From positions 1 through 24,766 of IMG/VR virus record IMGVR_UViG_3300006033_000107: 24,766 nucleotides of DNA; one strand, 5' to 3'. The translations under genes were made by a program, and so were the position numbers. Below, in pieces: positions 1 to 7,963 of this stretch (its first letter is position 1; each line of letters opens with the position of its first letter). The stretch is from a virus. The notes beneath the pieces were generated by a model, which saw nothing but the letters and a program-made list of their open reading frames with translations, ran no database searches and was not told where the DNA came from.

Positions 1-80
1 CTAGAAACGGTAAACGGCTTAATTTTAAAACTAGAAACGGTAAACGGCTTAATTTTAAAACTAAAAACGGGTAAACGGTT
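1..80. repeat. AT-rich tandem direct repeat at window start
   Basis: A 30-base unit occurs twice without change (1-30 and 31-60) and is followed by a diverged, shorter third copy at about 61-80. Each unit holds two AAACGG hexamers seven bases apart, so the array is a ladder of AAACGG elements. The base composition is far more AT-rich than the genes that follow. No gene is present. It could be an iteron-like or promoter-region array, part of a terminal repeat, or an assembly artefact of the contig end; the sequence does not decide. Confidence 0.85.
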
Positions 81-91
81 AGCCAACCGTT
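74..91. repeat. Short inverted repeat next to the tandem array
   Basis: AACGGTT (74-80) and AACCGTT (85-91) form a perfect 7-bp inverted repeat around a 4-base centre. The left arm uses the AAACGG element of the tandem array, so the dyad looks like a derived part of that array. It could be a protein-binding dyad; no T-tract follows, so it is not a classical terminator. Confidence 0.6.
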
Positions 92-192
92 CAAACGAAA
101 AAAGTTGGACGCCTTCCGGAAGCCACCCCCACCCCTTTTCAGGTTGAATTTTTCCACGGAAACCGGGTCCCTCCACGAGCCCCGGCTATATC

Positions 193-222
193 TTGATTTT
201 CGTTGGCCGAACGTGCTACGAT
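193..222 (+). promoter_or_regulatory. Putative sigma70-type promoter before the first gene
   Basis: TTGATT (193-198) and TACGAT (217-222) are separated by 18 bases and lie about 30 bases upstream of the ATG at 252. Both boxes match the sigma70 consensus only in part. It is the best candidate in the 150-base gene-free stretch after the repeats. Position supports it; there is no other evidence. Confidence 0.3.
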
Positions 223-251
223 CCTCGGCACGAGTATATGGAGATAAGCAA

Positions 252-497
252 ATGGACCTTACGCTGAAGCATGTGATGCCTGATGGCACCTGCCGCATCA
301 TGGCTATCCTGGAAGCCGAATATTCCCGTGCATCAGAGCATGGGTCCCCCACGGTGACGGCGTACTATTCTGAGGATGAAGACGATTACGATGTGTTCAC
401 CGAGGGCACGTTCTACGTTATGAACAAATACGGGCAGACGATGCAGACGTTTCGTTTGAGCCCTCGACCGGAGTTCCGTGATGCCAACCGTGACTAA
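252..497 (+). CDS. Small acidic phage protein, unknown function
   Basis: An 81-residue protein starting MDLTLKHVMPDG. The frame is open further upstream to a TTG at 105, but the ATG at 252 has a GGAG Shine-Dalgarno site at 240-243 with an 8-base spacer, and the upstream translation (Pro-rich, then mixed) does not look like protein, so 252 is preferred. There is an acidic stretch in the middle (YYSEDEDDYD) and no transmembrane segment or recognised domain. It is the first gene of the operon that leads into the terminase genes, and its end overlaps a possible 25-codon ORF. I do not recognise the family. Confidence 0.65.
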   Translation: MDLTLKHVMPDGTCRIMAILEAEYSRASEHGSPTVTAYYSEDEDDYDVFTEGTFYVMNKYGQTMQTFRLSPRPEFRDANRD

Positions 498-558
498 GGT
501 TTATACCCTGACGGCCCCGCCCCGCCGGTTCACGTTGCCGGTTCTGGTGCGAACATGA
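481..558 (+). CDS. Possible 25-residue coupled ORF
   Basis: ATG at 481 follows GGAG (470-473) with a 7-base spacer and gives a 25-residue basic peptide (MPTVTKVYTLTAPPRRFTLP and five more residues). Its TGA stop (556-558) overlaps the ATG at 555 of the next gene in an ATGA junction, the same arrangement used by many gene pairs here. It may be a real mini-gene or simply keep ribosomes moving into the next gene, which has a weak ribosome-binding site of its own. It is too short for any family call. Confidence 0.35.
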   Translation: MPTVTKVYTLTAPPRRFTLPVLVRT

Positions 559-731
559 TCGAGAATGACCGGGAATACATCGCTGCCCTGCGGGAAGTGT
601 CCTGGTTGTGGAAGAGCCATCAGCCGGGCGCTGTGGAGCGGATTGATGCGCTGATCGAGCAGATCGAAGCGTATGAGGCAAACCCGAAGGATTCGATTGC
701 CCCCGGCCATATCGGGGATTTTGATGAATGA
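555..731 (+). CDS. Small helical phage protein, unknown function
   Basis: A 58-residue protein starting MIENDREYIAALREVSWLWK. It is predicted to be mostly helical, with heptad-like spacing in the middle (AVERIDALIEQIEAYEA). Its TGA stop (729-731) overlaps the ATG (728) of the small terminase gene in an ATGA junction, so the two are likely translationally coupled. No domain is recognised. Small helical proteins next to terminase genes are common in phages, but I can assign no role. Confidence 0.65.
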   Translation: MIENDREYIAALREVSWLWKSHQPGAVERIDALIEQIEAYEANPKDSIAPGHIGDFDE

Positions 732-1321
732 GGCGCCCTACGCGGACGAGGATAAAGGGTACACGGGCCGAGATCTTCTCGATCTGGTGTTCCCTGCCGC
801 CTGAGCAGCGGGACGGGAATACGCTGGTCAAGGTTGTCCGTGAGCGGTATCTCACGGAAACCTCGGACAAGGACATCCTGTACTGGATGAAGCAATCGGA
901 CTGGAAGCGCCGTGCCGAACAGTTCGACGAAACCTTGCACAACCAGGTTGCGAATGAGGTGACAGAGGTCAAGGGCGCCATCATACGTCCGATAATGGAA
1001 CAGATGGTGGAGATCGAGGCCAAGGGTTGGGCCAAGTTGGCCTGGGCCGTGGAGAACACCAACGAGCGTGTTCTGTCAACGGACACCAAGGCGCTTGGCA
1101 CCTTTGCCAAGGTGTTGCTGGACATCACGAAACTGCGGATTGTGCAGGAGGGCGGCGTCAGTGATCGCGTCGGCATGGAAGTCAAGCGGCTTTCTGATGA
1201 TGAACTGATCGCGGAGATCGAGGCGCTTACAGGGAAACTGGAAGGGACGGAAGTTAAGGACGACGCCGAAGATCTGGAATATGATCTGTTGGCGGATCTG
1301 GAAGAATTCGCTGAAAGCTGA
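728..1321 (+). CDS. Probable terminase small subunit
   Basis: A 197-residue protein. Terminase small subunits bind the packaging site on phage DNA and bring in the large subunit. Seen: a basic N-terminus (MRRPTRTRIKGTRAEIF), then a segment resembling a helix-turn-helix (about residues 33-63, with DKDILYWMKQSDWKRRAEQF), a long helical middle (about 70-150) and an acidic tail (DDAEDLEYDLLADLEEF). This DNA-binding head, oligomerising helices and acidic tail fit the family, and the gene lies 1.7 kb upstream of the large terminase with only small and putative virion genes between. The assignment rests on layout and position, not on a firm motif. Another DNA-binding phage regulator is the alternative. 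The stop overlaps the next ORF by one base. Confidence 0.55.
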   Translation: MRRPTRTRIKGTRAEIFSIWCSLPPEQRDGNTLVKVVRERYLTETSDKDILYWMKQSDWKRRAEQFDETLHNQVANEVTEVKGAIIRPIMEQMVEIEAKGWAKLAWAVENTNERVLSTDTKALGTFAKVLLDITKLRIVQEGGVSDRVGMEVKRLSDDELIAEIEALTGKLEGTEVKDDAEDLEYDLLADLEEFAES

Positions 1322-1332
1322 TGGAGGAGGAA

Positions 1333-1539
1333 ATGAAGGTGTCCGAGTTCAAGGCGTGGGCCGCCGGCTTTGTTGAAAACGTGGAGGGGCCGCCTTCGCA
1401 GAAGCAATGGGCTCGGTTTCTCGAAATGATGATGCGTTTGCAGGATGAACCTGAAACCGCAGTAGCGGCGTCCGACCGCGCTTTCGACGCCATGCCGAGC
1501 GCGGTTTCGTGGGGCGGGAAGCCGGGGGCAAAACGGTGA
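1333..1539 (+). CDS. Small phage protein, unknown function
   Basis: A 68-residue protein starting MKVSEFKAWAAGFVENVEG. Two starts compete: ATG at 1321, which overlaps the previous stop, and ATG at 1333. The purine-rich GGAGGAGG at 1323-1330 lies between them and serves the second, so 1333 is preferred; starting at 1321 adds MEEE. The N-terminal 40 residues look like amphipathic helices with a Trp-rich face. I recall similar short proteins beginning with a FKAWxxGF-like segment in alphaproteobacterial phages, but no function is known to me. The stop overlaps the GTG start of the next gene (GTGA). Confidence 0.6.
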   Translation: MKVSEFKAWAAGFVENVEGPPSQKQWARFLEMMMRLQDEPETAVAASDRAFDAMPSAVSWGGKPGAKR

Positions 1540-1742
1540 TACGCTGGAACGATATGGTACCGGAGAAACGCAGGTATCCGTTTCGGCGGATTTTCTTGCC
1601 TCTTGCGGAAACGCCCCGTGCGGCCTTTTGGGTCTACGGACCCATGAGGTCGGTGTCTATTGAACCTTGGCTTGTAAGCGGGTACCGGGGCGGCGAATAC
1701 GCGCGCCCGCCGCTGCGGCTGCCCGGAGGTAAACGTTCATGA
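1536..1742 (+). CDS. Small basic phage protein, unknown function
   Basis: A 68-residue Arg- and Pro-rich protein using a GTG start at 1536 in a GTGA overlap with the previous stop. A G-rich Shine-Dalgarno-like run lies at about 1524-1528. An earlier in-frame GTG at 1509 is inside the upstream gene and less likely. The sequence (IRWNDMVPEKRRYPFRRIFL) is basic and aromatic, with no membrane span or domain I recognise. It ends in the ATGA overlap with the Ig-like gene. Base use resembles the neighbours. Confidence 0.5.
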   Translation: MIRWNDMVPEKRRYPFRRIFLPLAETPRAAFWVYGPMRSVSIEPWLVSGYRGGEYARPPLRLPGGKRS

Positions 1743-2419
1743 GCTATGTCGGGCAGGATTTCCCCCCGTGCGATATCTCGGAAGTCCAGACATTCAGTCT
1801 GGACTTTTCGGCTATTCTGGTGCCGGGCGAAGAGATAATCAGCGCGGAGTGGAACGCCTACCTGCGCAGTGGCTCTGACCCGAACCCGGAGTATCATGTT
1901 TCCGGCGCCCCGACGTTTACGGCTACAGGCACGTCGCAACAGTTCGATTGGAGCGTGGGGACGAATGCCTTGGGCAACCGGTACACGATCCAGTGTATCG
2001 TGGTAACGAATGCCGGGAATACCTACGAGCAGTTTGCCGAATGCGAAATGGCGGTGATTTATGCCCCGCCGTTGACGCCGGTTTCGCTGGCAGAGCGGTT
2101 CCGGTATCGCATGGTCTTTGCGTCCGGTGTCGGGCGAACGATTGCCAGTGCCACGGTTACGCCGGGAACTGGCGGAACGGGCATGGTTGACGAAGTTGAA
2201 GTTACCGATGACGAGGTGACGTGGATCATCGAGTGGCCCTGGTGGACTGAAGAGGTGGTCATTATCGTTGTCGTCGTGACCTATACGAATGGCGACAAGG
2301 AGGTCGTAACGCTGCCGGTTGAAGTGGTTCAGCCGCCGAACGTGGAGCCGGTTGACCCCGCTGACGTGTGCGCGGGCGTGTATCTGCCGGCACCATGGGA
2401 CCGGATCAACATCGCGTAA
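1739..2419 (+). CDS. Putative virion protein with Ig-like beta-sandwich domains
   Basis: A 226-residue protein with a strong Shine-Dalgarno site (GGAGG) just upstream, overlapping the preceding gene by four bases. Composition is beta-rich (Val, Thr, Gly, Tyr) with few charged helices. Two sandwich-like halves can be seen: about 15-110 (FSLDFSAILVPGEEIISAEW, ending in TYEQFAECEMAV) and about 115-200 (RFRYRMVFASGVG, ending in VVTYTNGDKEVVTLPVEVV), both with the alternating strands and Asn-Gly or Asp turns of Ig-like folds. The C-terminus is Pro-rich. I recall related phage proteins annotated as fibre-tail adaptor or structural proteins, so a tail-fibre attachment or decoration role is plausible but not proven. 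It directly precedes one member of the paralogous pair described below. Confidence 0.55.
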   Translation: MSYVGQDFPPCDISEVQTFSLDFSAILVPGEEIISAEWNAYLRSGSDPNPEYHVSGAPTFTATGTSQQFDWSVGTNALGNRYTIQCIVVTNAGNTYEQFAECEMAVIYAPPLTPVSLAERFRYRMVFASGVGRTIASATVTPGTGGTGMVDEVEVTDDEVTWIIEWPWWTEEVVIIVVVVTYTNGDKEVVTLPVEVVQPPNVEPVDPADVCAGVYLPAPWDRINIA

Positions 2420-2430
2420 GGGAGCGGGGC

Positions 2431-2997
2431 ATGGCGCTGCAGTATCCGTGGAAGTTGATGGCGGCGTCTCCGCAGACCAGTGTGGCGGCTGATGGCGTAC
2501 CGCCTATGGTGCCGTTGACGCGCTGGTTCCAGACGAGGCAGGCGTGCATTGATGCTTGCGTGAGCCTGTTTCTTGGGGAAACAGAAACGCCACCTTATGA
2601 CGCCACATACCCGTCTGGCTATTACCGTGTGCTGGCGGAAGGCGTCTGTTCGTCCGCGTGGGGCGCCGTTATCACGAACACGGATATCGGCGTACCGGAT
2701 TCCGAAGCCGGAGAACTTTTTCTGGCGACGGCGGATAACCTCTATGGACCCCCGGCCCGATGTGTCAACGCCACGTTGAGTACGGTGATCGTGTCCGTGT
2801 ACGGGCAGCTTTCGCTTTCCGGAACAAGGAATGGCTGCGTTATCGAAGATCCGGCGCAGCCGTGTGCGTTTATTCCGGGGTACCCCCCGAGTGAATATCA
2901 GATATCGGAATCCAATCGAATGTCATCGTTGGCGAGCGATTTCCAGCTTTCGCAGCCATACACGACGTATGTCTTTCAAAGGCTTCCTTACGCATGA
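2431..2997 (+). CDS. Putative virion protein, copy A of a paralogous pair
   Basis: A 188-residue protein starting MALQYPWKLMAASPQTSVAA. The frame is open upstream to 2368, but the ATG at 2431 has GGAG (2421-2424) six bases before it, and the same MALQYPWKL start is found in the protein at 16559-17050. The two also share a CVNxxLxTxI segment, a YPPS turn and a C-terminal QRLPY(A/S). They differ elsewhere and in length (188 versus 163), so this is an old duplication, not an assembly copy. Function is unknown; both copies directly follow a putative structural gene and are probably virion components. The last bases overlap the large terminase start (ATGA). Confidence 0.65.
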   Translation: MALQYPWKLMAASPQTSVAADGVPPMVPLTRWFQTRQACIDACVSLFLGETETPPYDATYPSGYYRVLAEGVCSSAWGAVITNTDIGVPDSEAGELFLATADNLYGPPARCVNATLSTVIVSVYGQLSLSGTRNGCVIEDPAQPCAFIPGYPPSEYQISESNRMSSLASDFQLSQPYTTYVFQRLPYA

Positions 2998-4577
2998 CCA
3001 GAAGGGAACTCGAAGAGCGGGCCATGCGCGCCCGGAAGCTGAAGGAAGAACTGGAAAAACGCCTTGCGGAGCGGTCGCTGTATGAGTTCATCAAGCAGTT
3101 CTGGCATATCATCGAGCCAGGACGCAGTTTTGTGGGCGGGTGGCACATTGAAGCCTTGTGCGAACACCTGGAAGCCGTGACACGGGGGGAGGTCAAACGT
3201 CTTCTGGTTAACGTCCCGCCGGGATTCATGAAATCGCTGACGTTGAACGTGTTCTGGCCTGCATGGGAATGGGGTCCTCAGAATATGCCGACGATGCGGT
3301 ATCTATGCGCCAGCTACGCGGAAACGCTAACCATTCGAGATAACGAGAAGTTCCGTTTGATCGTGAACTCGGAGCTTTATCAGAAGCGTTGGGGCGACCG
3401 GGTGATCATGAACTCGTACCAGAGTTCCAAGACCAAGGTCGGTAACGAGGCGACCGGGTGGAAGATGGCGACTTCAATCAGCGGCGTTGGCACAGGTGAA
3501 CGCGGCGACCGTGTATTGATCGACGACCCTAACTCGGTCAAGGAAGCGGAATCGCAGGCCGTTCGCCAATCGACGCTGCAATGGTTCTCGGAGGTCATTC
3601 CGACACGTATCAACTCACCGAAAGAATCGGTGATCATCGTCATTCAGCAGCGGACCCATGAGGAAGACGTCAGCGGGTATATCCTGTCGAAGGACATGAA
3701 CTACACGCATCTTTGTATTCCTATGAAGTTCGACCCGGATCGGCGCTGCGTTACGAGCATTGGGTGGGTAGACCCGCGAACGGCGGACGGTGAACTTGCG
3801 TGGCCGGAGCAGTACAGCGATGACTATGTAGCTAGACTTGAACGGGAGCTTGGCCCATACGCCGCCGCAGGGCAACTTCAGCAGGCGCCTTCGCCGCGCG
3901 GCGGCGGTATCATCAAGCGCGAATGGTGGGGCGCGTGGGAGGATATCGCGCCTCCGGGCAGGGAAAACACCTACCCGCGTTTCAGCTATGTCGTGGCGAC
4001 GCTGGATCCGGCATATACGGAAAAACAGGAAAACGACTACAGTGGCTTTAACATCTGGGGCGTGTTCCATGAAGAGGAACGTCACGCGGGATATAACGTT
4101 TCCGTCAGCAAGCCACGCGTAATGCTGATCATGGCGTGGCAGGATCGGTTGGCGCTTCACGATCTGGTCAAGCGCGTTGACGCTGATTGCAGGCGGTTCA
4201 AGGTGAATGACCTGTTAATCGAGGCCAAGGCCAGCGGGTTGAGCGTTGAACAGGAACTTCGGCGGCTGTTTGTGGATAGCCCGTATGGCATCCGCATGGA
4301 TAACCCGAAGGGCGATAAGGTTTCCCGTGTCCACGCCATCTCGCATTTCTTCTATGACGGGCTGGTCTACGCGCCGAACAAGCGGTGGGCCGAGGCCGTT
4401 ATCGACCAAATGAGCACGTTCCCGAAGGGAAAGCATGACGATCTTGTTGACGCCGTGTCAATGGCGCTTTCGTACCTGCGGAAATCCGGTGTTCTCGTTC
4501 GTAAGGAAGAAGCGTATAGTGCCATTGAAGATGAAGTGCGCCGCCCGGTGAGACGCGGGGCCTTGTACCCTTGCTAA
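2994..4577 (+). CDS. terL: Terminase large subunit (packaging ATPase and nuclease)
   Basis: A 527-residue protein, normal length for the family. It pumps DNA into the procapsid using ATP and cuts the concatemer. ATPase domain: Walker A-like NVPPGFMKS (73-81, Lys80), Walker B RVLIDDP (173-179, Asp177-Asp178) and a motif-III-like segment IQQRTHEEDVSGYIL (217-231). Nuclease domain of RNase H fold: TLDPAY (336-341, Asp338), LLIEAKASG (407-415, Glu410) and KGKHDDLVDAVSMAL (478-492, Asp482, Asp483, Asp486), which would hold the metal ions. The N-terminal 30 residues form a charged helix. The start at 2994 overlaps the previous stop in an ATGA junction. All catalytic positions seem intact, so the gene is probably functional. 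Confidence 0.96.
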   Translation: MTRRELEERAMRARKLKEELEKRLAERSLYEFIKQFWHIIEPGRSFVGGWHIEALCEHLEAVTRGEVKRLLVNVPPGFMKSLTLNVFWPAWEWGPQNMPTMRYLCASYAETLTIRDNEKFRLIVNSELYQKRWGDRVIMNSYQSSKTKVGNEATGWKMATSISGVGTGERGDRVLIDDPNSVKEAESQAVRQSTLQWFSEVIPTRINSPKESVIIVIQQRTHEEDVSGYILSKDMNYTHLCIPMKFDPDRRCVTSIGWVDPRTADGELAWPEQYSDDYVARLERELGPYAAAGQLQQAPSPRGGGIIKREWWGAWEDIAPPGRENTYPRFSYVVATLDPAYTEKQENDYSGFNIWGVFHEEERHAGYNVSVSKPRVMLIMAWQDRLALHDLVKRVDADCRRFKVNDLLIEAKASGLSVEQELRRLFVDSPYGIRMDNPKGDKVSRVHAISHFFYDGLVYAPNKRWAEAVIDQMSTFPKGKHDDLVDAVSMALSYLRKSGVLVRKEEAYSAIEDEVRRPVRRGALYPC

Positions 4578-4586
4578 GGTGAAGTC

Positions 4587-6749
4587 ATGGACCCGTTTAC
4601 CATCTCCGCAGAAGCGCCGAAGCCTGACGAGATCGTCAGCGACGTTTTCCTTGAAGAGGACGCCGAAGACGAACTTGAGGCCATGGGGCTCGAAATCGAG
4701 AACGAGGACGGCTCGGTTACGATTACCATCGGCAGCACGCGGGATATGGAAGGCGCGGAAGACCACGAAGCCAACCTTGCGCTGTTCATGTCGGATTACG
4801 ATCTGGCCATGGTGGCGGAAGACCTGCTTGCCGGGATCGCGGATGACGATGCCTCGCGTCAGGAATGGCTACAGACGCGGGCTCGCGGGCTGGAAATGCT
4901 CGGGCTCAAGCTGGAAGATCCGCGCGGGGATACCGGTCCCGGGTCAGCCCCTCTTGAGGGCATGAGTACCGTCAGGCATCCGCTCTTGCTGGAAGCCGTG
5001 CTTCGGTTTCAGGCGAACGCCCGTGGCGAGCTTTTGCCGGCTAACGGCCCCGTCAAGGTGCGGAATGATGGCGTCGGGACCAACGAGCAAGACGTTATGG
5101 CGTCCGCGTTGGAAAAATACCTGAATCATTACCTTACCTCGGTGGCCGTGGAGTACTACCCCGACACGGACAAGATGCTGTTCGATGTCGGCATGGGCGG
5201 CAGCAGCTTCAAAAAGGTCTACAATGATCCGATTTTGCGCCGGCCTGTATCCTTGACTGTCGATGCAGACGATTTGATCGTCAACAATACGGCCACTTCC
5301 CTGTCAACGGCGAAGCGCATCACGCACAGAAGCGTGATGAAGCCTTCAACCTTGCGCCGGATGCAGCTTCTTGGGGCCTATCGGGACATTGATCTTGGTG
5401 TTCCGACGGACGAAACGGACATTCTGGAACAAACGAAGCGCGGCATCGAGGGCATAATCGCGTATTCCACCAACATTGAGGACGTGGATTACACGATTTA
5501 TGAGTGCTATTGCGAGTTGGACCTTCCCGGCTTCGAGCACGTCAACGAAGATGACGAGAAAACCGGGCTGGAACTGCCGTATATCGTGACATTGGAGCGC
5601 GATTCCCGGCAAATTCTGTCCATTCGGCGCAATTGGTCCGAAAAAGACGACATGAAACTGCCGGAAACGCACTTTGTCCGGTATGTTTACGTCGATGCCA
5701 TCGGGTTTTACGGTATCGGGCTTCTCCATATCCTCGGAAACACCAATCAGGCGCTTACGGCGGGCTGGCGGGAGATGCTGGACGCCGGGATGTTCGCCAG
5801 TTTCCCGTCTTTTCTGTATTCCGAGGCCATGGGGCGGCAGCAAACGAGCGATTTTCGCCTTGCGCCGGGCCAGGGCCAGCGAATTCAGACGGGTGAGAAG
5901 CCTATCGGGGCCGTGGTCATGCCGCTGCCCTACAAAGACCCTTCGCCGGCGACATTGGGGCTGATCCAGAGCATTGCGGAGACGGGTCAGCGCGTCGGGA
6001 ACACGTCGGAACTCGCTGTAGGCGAAGGCCGGGCCGATGTTCCGGTGGGCACCACGCTCGCGATGATCGAGCAGGCATCCAAGGTCATGGATGCCGTACA
6101 TAAGCGGCTTCACGCGGCGCAGGCGGCAGAGTTTGCCCTATTGAAGCGGGAATTTCTGCGAGACCCGGAGGCTTTGTTCCGGTATCGGAGTGGCGAGGAC
6201 AGCCCGGATCAACGGGAAATGATCCTTATGGCGCTCAAGGACTATGATCTGGTGCCTTGCGCGGACCCTAACACGCCATCGCACACTCACAGGGTCATGA
6301 AGGCCACGGCTTTGCAGGCTTTGGTGACGCAGAATCCTGGCCTTTTTGACCAGAAGAAGGTTACGACCCGGATTCTGTACATGATGGGCATCGCAGACGT
6401 GGAATCGCTGTACGCCCCGCCGAAGCCCCCGCCGCAGCCCATGGTGGACCCGATCCGTGCCCAAGAGGTCCAGCTTAAGGCGCAGAAGCAGCAGATCGAA
6501 GCCCAACTGGCACAGCTTGAACTTGAGCTTAAGGCCAGAGAGCTTGAAATTGACGCGCAGAGAGATGCGGAACGGGTTAACCTTGACCGGCAGCGTCTTG
6601 CGGCGGAAACCGTCGGGTGGGCCAACGAAGTTGCAATTAAGCGGGAAGTGGCGCAGATTAATGCCCAGAAAGATGTTCTTCGGGGCGTCGAGAACAGTAT
6701 TCGCAACGCGCAGGGCGGCATGATTGGCCCTCGAAATGGCGGAGTTTGA
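4587..6749 (+). CDS. Portal protein, P22-like long type
   Basis: A 720-residue protein, close to the about 725 residues of the P22 portal. Portal rings sit at one capsid vertex, dock the terminase and later the tail. Seen: an acidic N-terminus (about 1-100), a mixed alpha/beta body (KKVYNDPILRRPVSLTVDAD, about 210-235, a typical portal stretch), an aromatic and Gly-rich central part (VDAIGFYGIGLLHILGNTNQ), a conserved VGTTLAMIEQASKVMDAVHKR region (about 490-510), then a Pro-rich linker and a long charged coiled coil (about 625-700, rich in Gln, Glu, Lys) like the barrel of P22-type portals. An AAGGTGA Shine-Dalgarno-like site precedes the ATG. It follows terL after 9 bases, the usual order. 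Confidence 0.9.
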   Translation: MDPFTISAEAPKPDEIVSDVFLEEDAEDELEAMGLEIENEDGSVTITIGSTRDMEGAEDHEANLALFMSDYDLAMVAEDLLAGIADDDASRQEWLQTRARGLEMLGLKLEDPRGDTGPGSAPLEGMSTVRHPLLLEAVLRFQANARGELLPANGPVKVRNDGVGTNEQDVMASALEKYLNHYLTSVAVEYYPDTDKMLFDVGMGGSSFKKVYNDPILRRPVSLTVDADDLIVNNTATSLSTAKRITHRSVMKPSTLRRMQLLGAYRDIDLGVPTDETDILEQTKRGIEGIIAYSTNIEDVDYTIYECYCELDLPGFEHVNEDDEKTGLELPYIVTLERDSRQILSIRRNWSEKDDMKLPETHFVRYVYVDAIGFYGIGLLHILGNTNQALTAGWREMLDAGMFASFPSFLYSEAMGRQQTSDFRLAPGQGQRIQTGEKPIGAVVMPLPYKDPSPATLGLIQSIAETGQRVGNTSELAVGEGRADVPVGTTLAMIEQASKVMDAVHKRLHAAQAAEFALLKREFLRDPEALFRYRSGEDSPDQREMILMALKDYDLVPCADPNTPSHTHRVMKATALQALVTQNPGLFDQKKVTTRILYMMGIADVESLYAPPKPPPQPMVDPIRAQEVQLKAQKQQIEAQLAQLELELKARELEIDAQRDAERVNLDRQRLAAETVGWANEVAIKREVAQINAQKDVLRGVENSIRNAQGGMIGPRNGGV

Positions 6750-6751
6750 TC

Positions 6752-7963
6752 ATGTCGGATTACTTGTCGCAGGGCAACCGGAAGAGCCTTCTGAAGACGC
6801 TCACGGGCCGCGCTGATGGGGGTAAGGTTACCCCGGCGGGCGCTGTTCACAAGCATGAACGGATTATGCACCCCGGAAAGAAGCCGACGGCGTTCGCGTC
6901 AGGCGGAGGCGTCATGGACGACGATATCGATGGCTCGGCCCCGCTGGAACGCCTCGACAAGAAGAAACGCGGCAAGAAGAGCGGGAAGCCCGATATCACT
7001 ATCGTTATCGAGACGGGCGTCAAGCCCGCACCGAACATGCCGTTTCCCCCAAACCCCCCGGCGCCCCCGATGCCGGCGCCGATGGCTCCTCCCATGAGCG
7101 GCGCTCCGGGTGGTATGCCGGGTGGTATGCCCCCGGCTCCGAAGCCTCCGATGCCGGCTCCGATGGGCGGCCCCCCGCCGCTGCTGGCCCGGCGAGACGG
7201 GGGCCGTGTGGCCCGCGCTGCGGGCGGGAAGGCGGACAAGACTTCGCGGTCTGAGGGTGACCTTACGCGCGGGCTCATCGAGGAACGGGAACCCAACCCC
7301 GCGCCCAAGGGGCAGTCGAACCCGATGGGTGGCGACCAGACCAAGGGGCTGAAGTGTGGTGGCCGGGCCAAACGCGCGTCTGGTGGCACTGTTGACCAGC
7401 GGACCCCGGACGACCGGGCGAGCGACGATTTCGTGAAGCAGATCGAGGCCATGAGCCCGGAAGAGCGGTCTTCCTATTGGAAGGCGTTCAAGGAAGAGTC
7501 CGCCACTCCATCGCTCAATCTACGCAAGGATGGCGGGCGGGCCAAGCGGGCTTGGGGCGGCGCATCGAACTACCCTCAGGGGCACCCGAACGGCACCCCG
7601 GTCGGCAAGGCTGTTCCGAAACGTCTTGACCCGGCTGAACTGTCCACCGAAGAACTCGGACAGCGGGTAAAGGGCGGTTCCAAGGGTACGTGGGATAGCC
7701 GCCTTGGCGAAGTTCGCAAGAGCGGTGGCAAGGTTTCCGACAAAGCCCGCGACGAAAAGAAGGGCGTCGAGAAGAAACGAGAGGGGAAGAAGTTCGGCGG
7801 GGACGCCAATGGTATTCTCAAAGCGATCCCTTTGGGCATTCGCGGTCTTGAGCTTCTGGGTGGCAAGGCCACGGGCGGCGGTGTGGCCCCGAACGGAAAA
7901 GCCGGCGTCGATAGCGGTGTTGGCCGGCTAAATCAGGCCAAATACTATGCCCGCAAAGGTTAG
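6752..7963 (+). CDS. Gly/Pro/Arg-rich protein with repeated GGR motifs, probably virion-associated
   Basis: A 403-residue, low-complexity basic protein. GGAG at 6741-6744 serves the ATG at 6752; a TTG six bases earlier is less likely. Residues about 93-145 are a Pro/Met/Gly-rich linker. Three copies of a short motif follow: DGGRVARAAGG (149-159), CGGRAKRASGG (202-212) and DGGRAKRAWGG (260-270), plus weaker GGK forms near 23 and 325. A Lys/Arg-rich segment (about 320-350) and a small hydrophobic patch (LKAIPLGIRGLELLGG) close the protein. It seems mostly disordered, with one folded patch around 224-250 (DDFVKQIEAMSPEERSSYWK). The same motif recurs in the protein at 23406. The place right after the portal suggests a head or internal virion role; no enzymatic family is recognised. 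Confidence 0.6.
   Translation: MSDYLSQGNRKSLLKTLTGRADGGKVTPAGAVHKHERIMHPGKKPTAFASGGGVMDDDIDGSAPLERLDKKKRGKKSGKPDITIVIETGVKPAPNMPFPPNPPAPPMPAPMAPPMSGAPGGMPGGMPPAPKPPMPAPMGGPPPLLARRDGGRVARAAGGKADKTSRSEGDLTRGLIEEREPNPAPKGQSNPMGGDQTKGLKCGGRAKRASGGTVDQRTPDDRASDDFVKQIEAMSPEERSSYWKAFKEESATPSLNLRKDGGRAKRAWGGASNYPQGHPNGTPVGKAVPKRLDPAELSTEELGQRVKGGSKGTWDSRLGEVRKSGGKVSDKARDEKKGVEKKREGKKFGGDANGILKAIPLGIRGLELLGGKATGGGVAPNGKAGVDSGVGRLNQAKYYARKG

Noticed and set aside
105-251. An N-terminal extension of the first gene from a TTG
   Set aside because: No Shine-Dalgarno site, unnatural translation, and a clear site before the ATG at 252.
418-1407. A 329-residue minus-strand frame opposite the small terminase
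   Set aside because: Ser/Arg-rich shadow of the + strand genes with no domain; all well-supported genes here are on the + strand.
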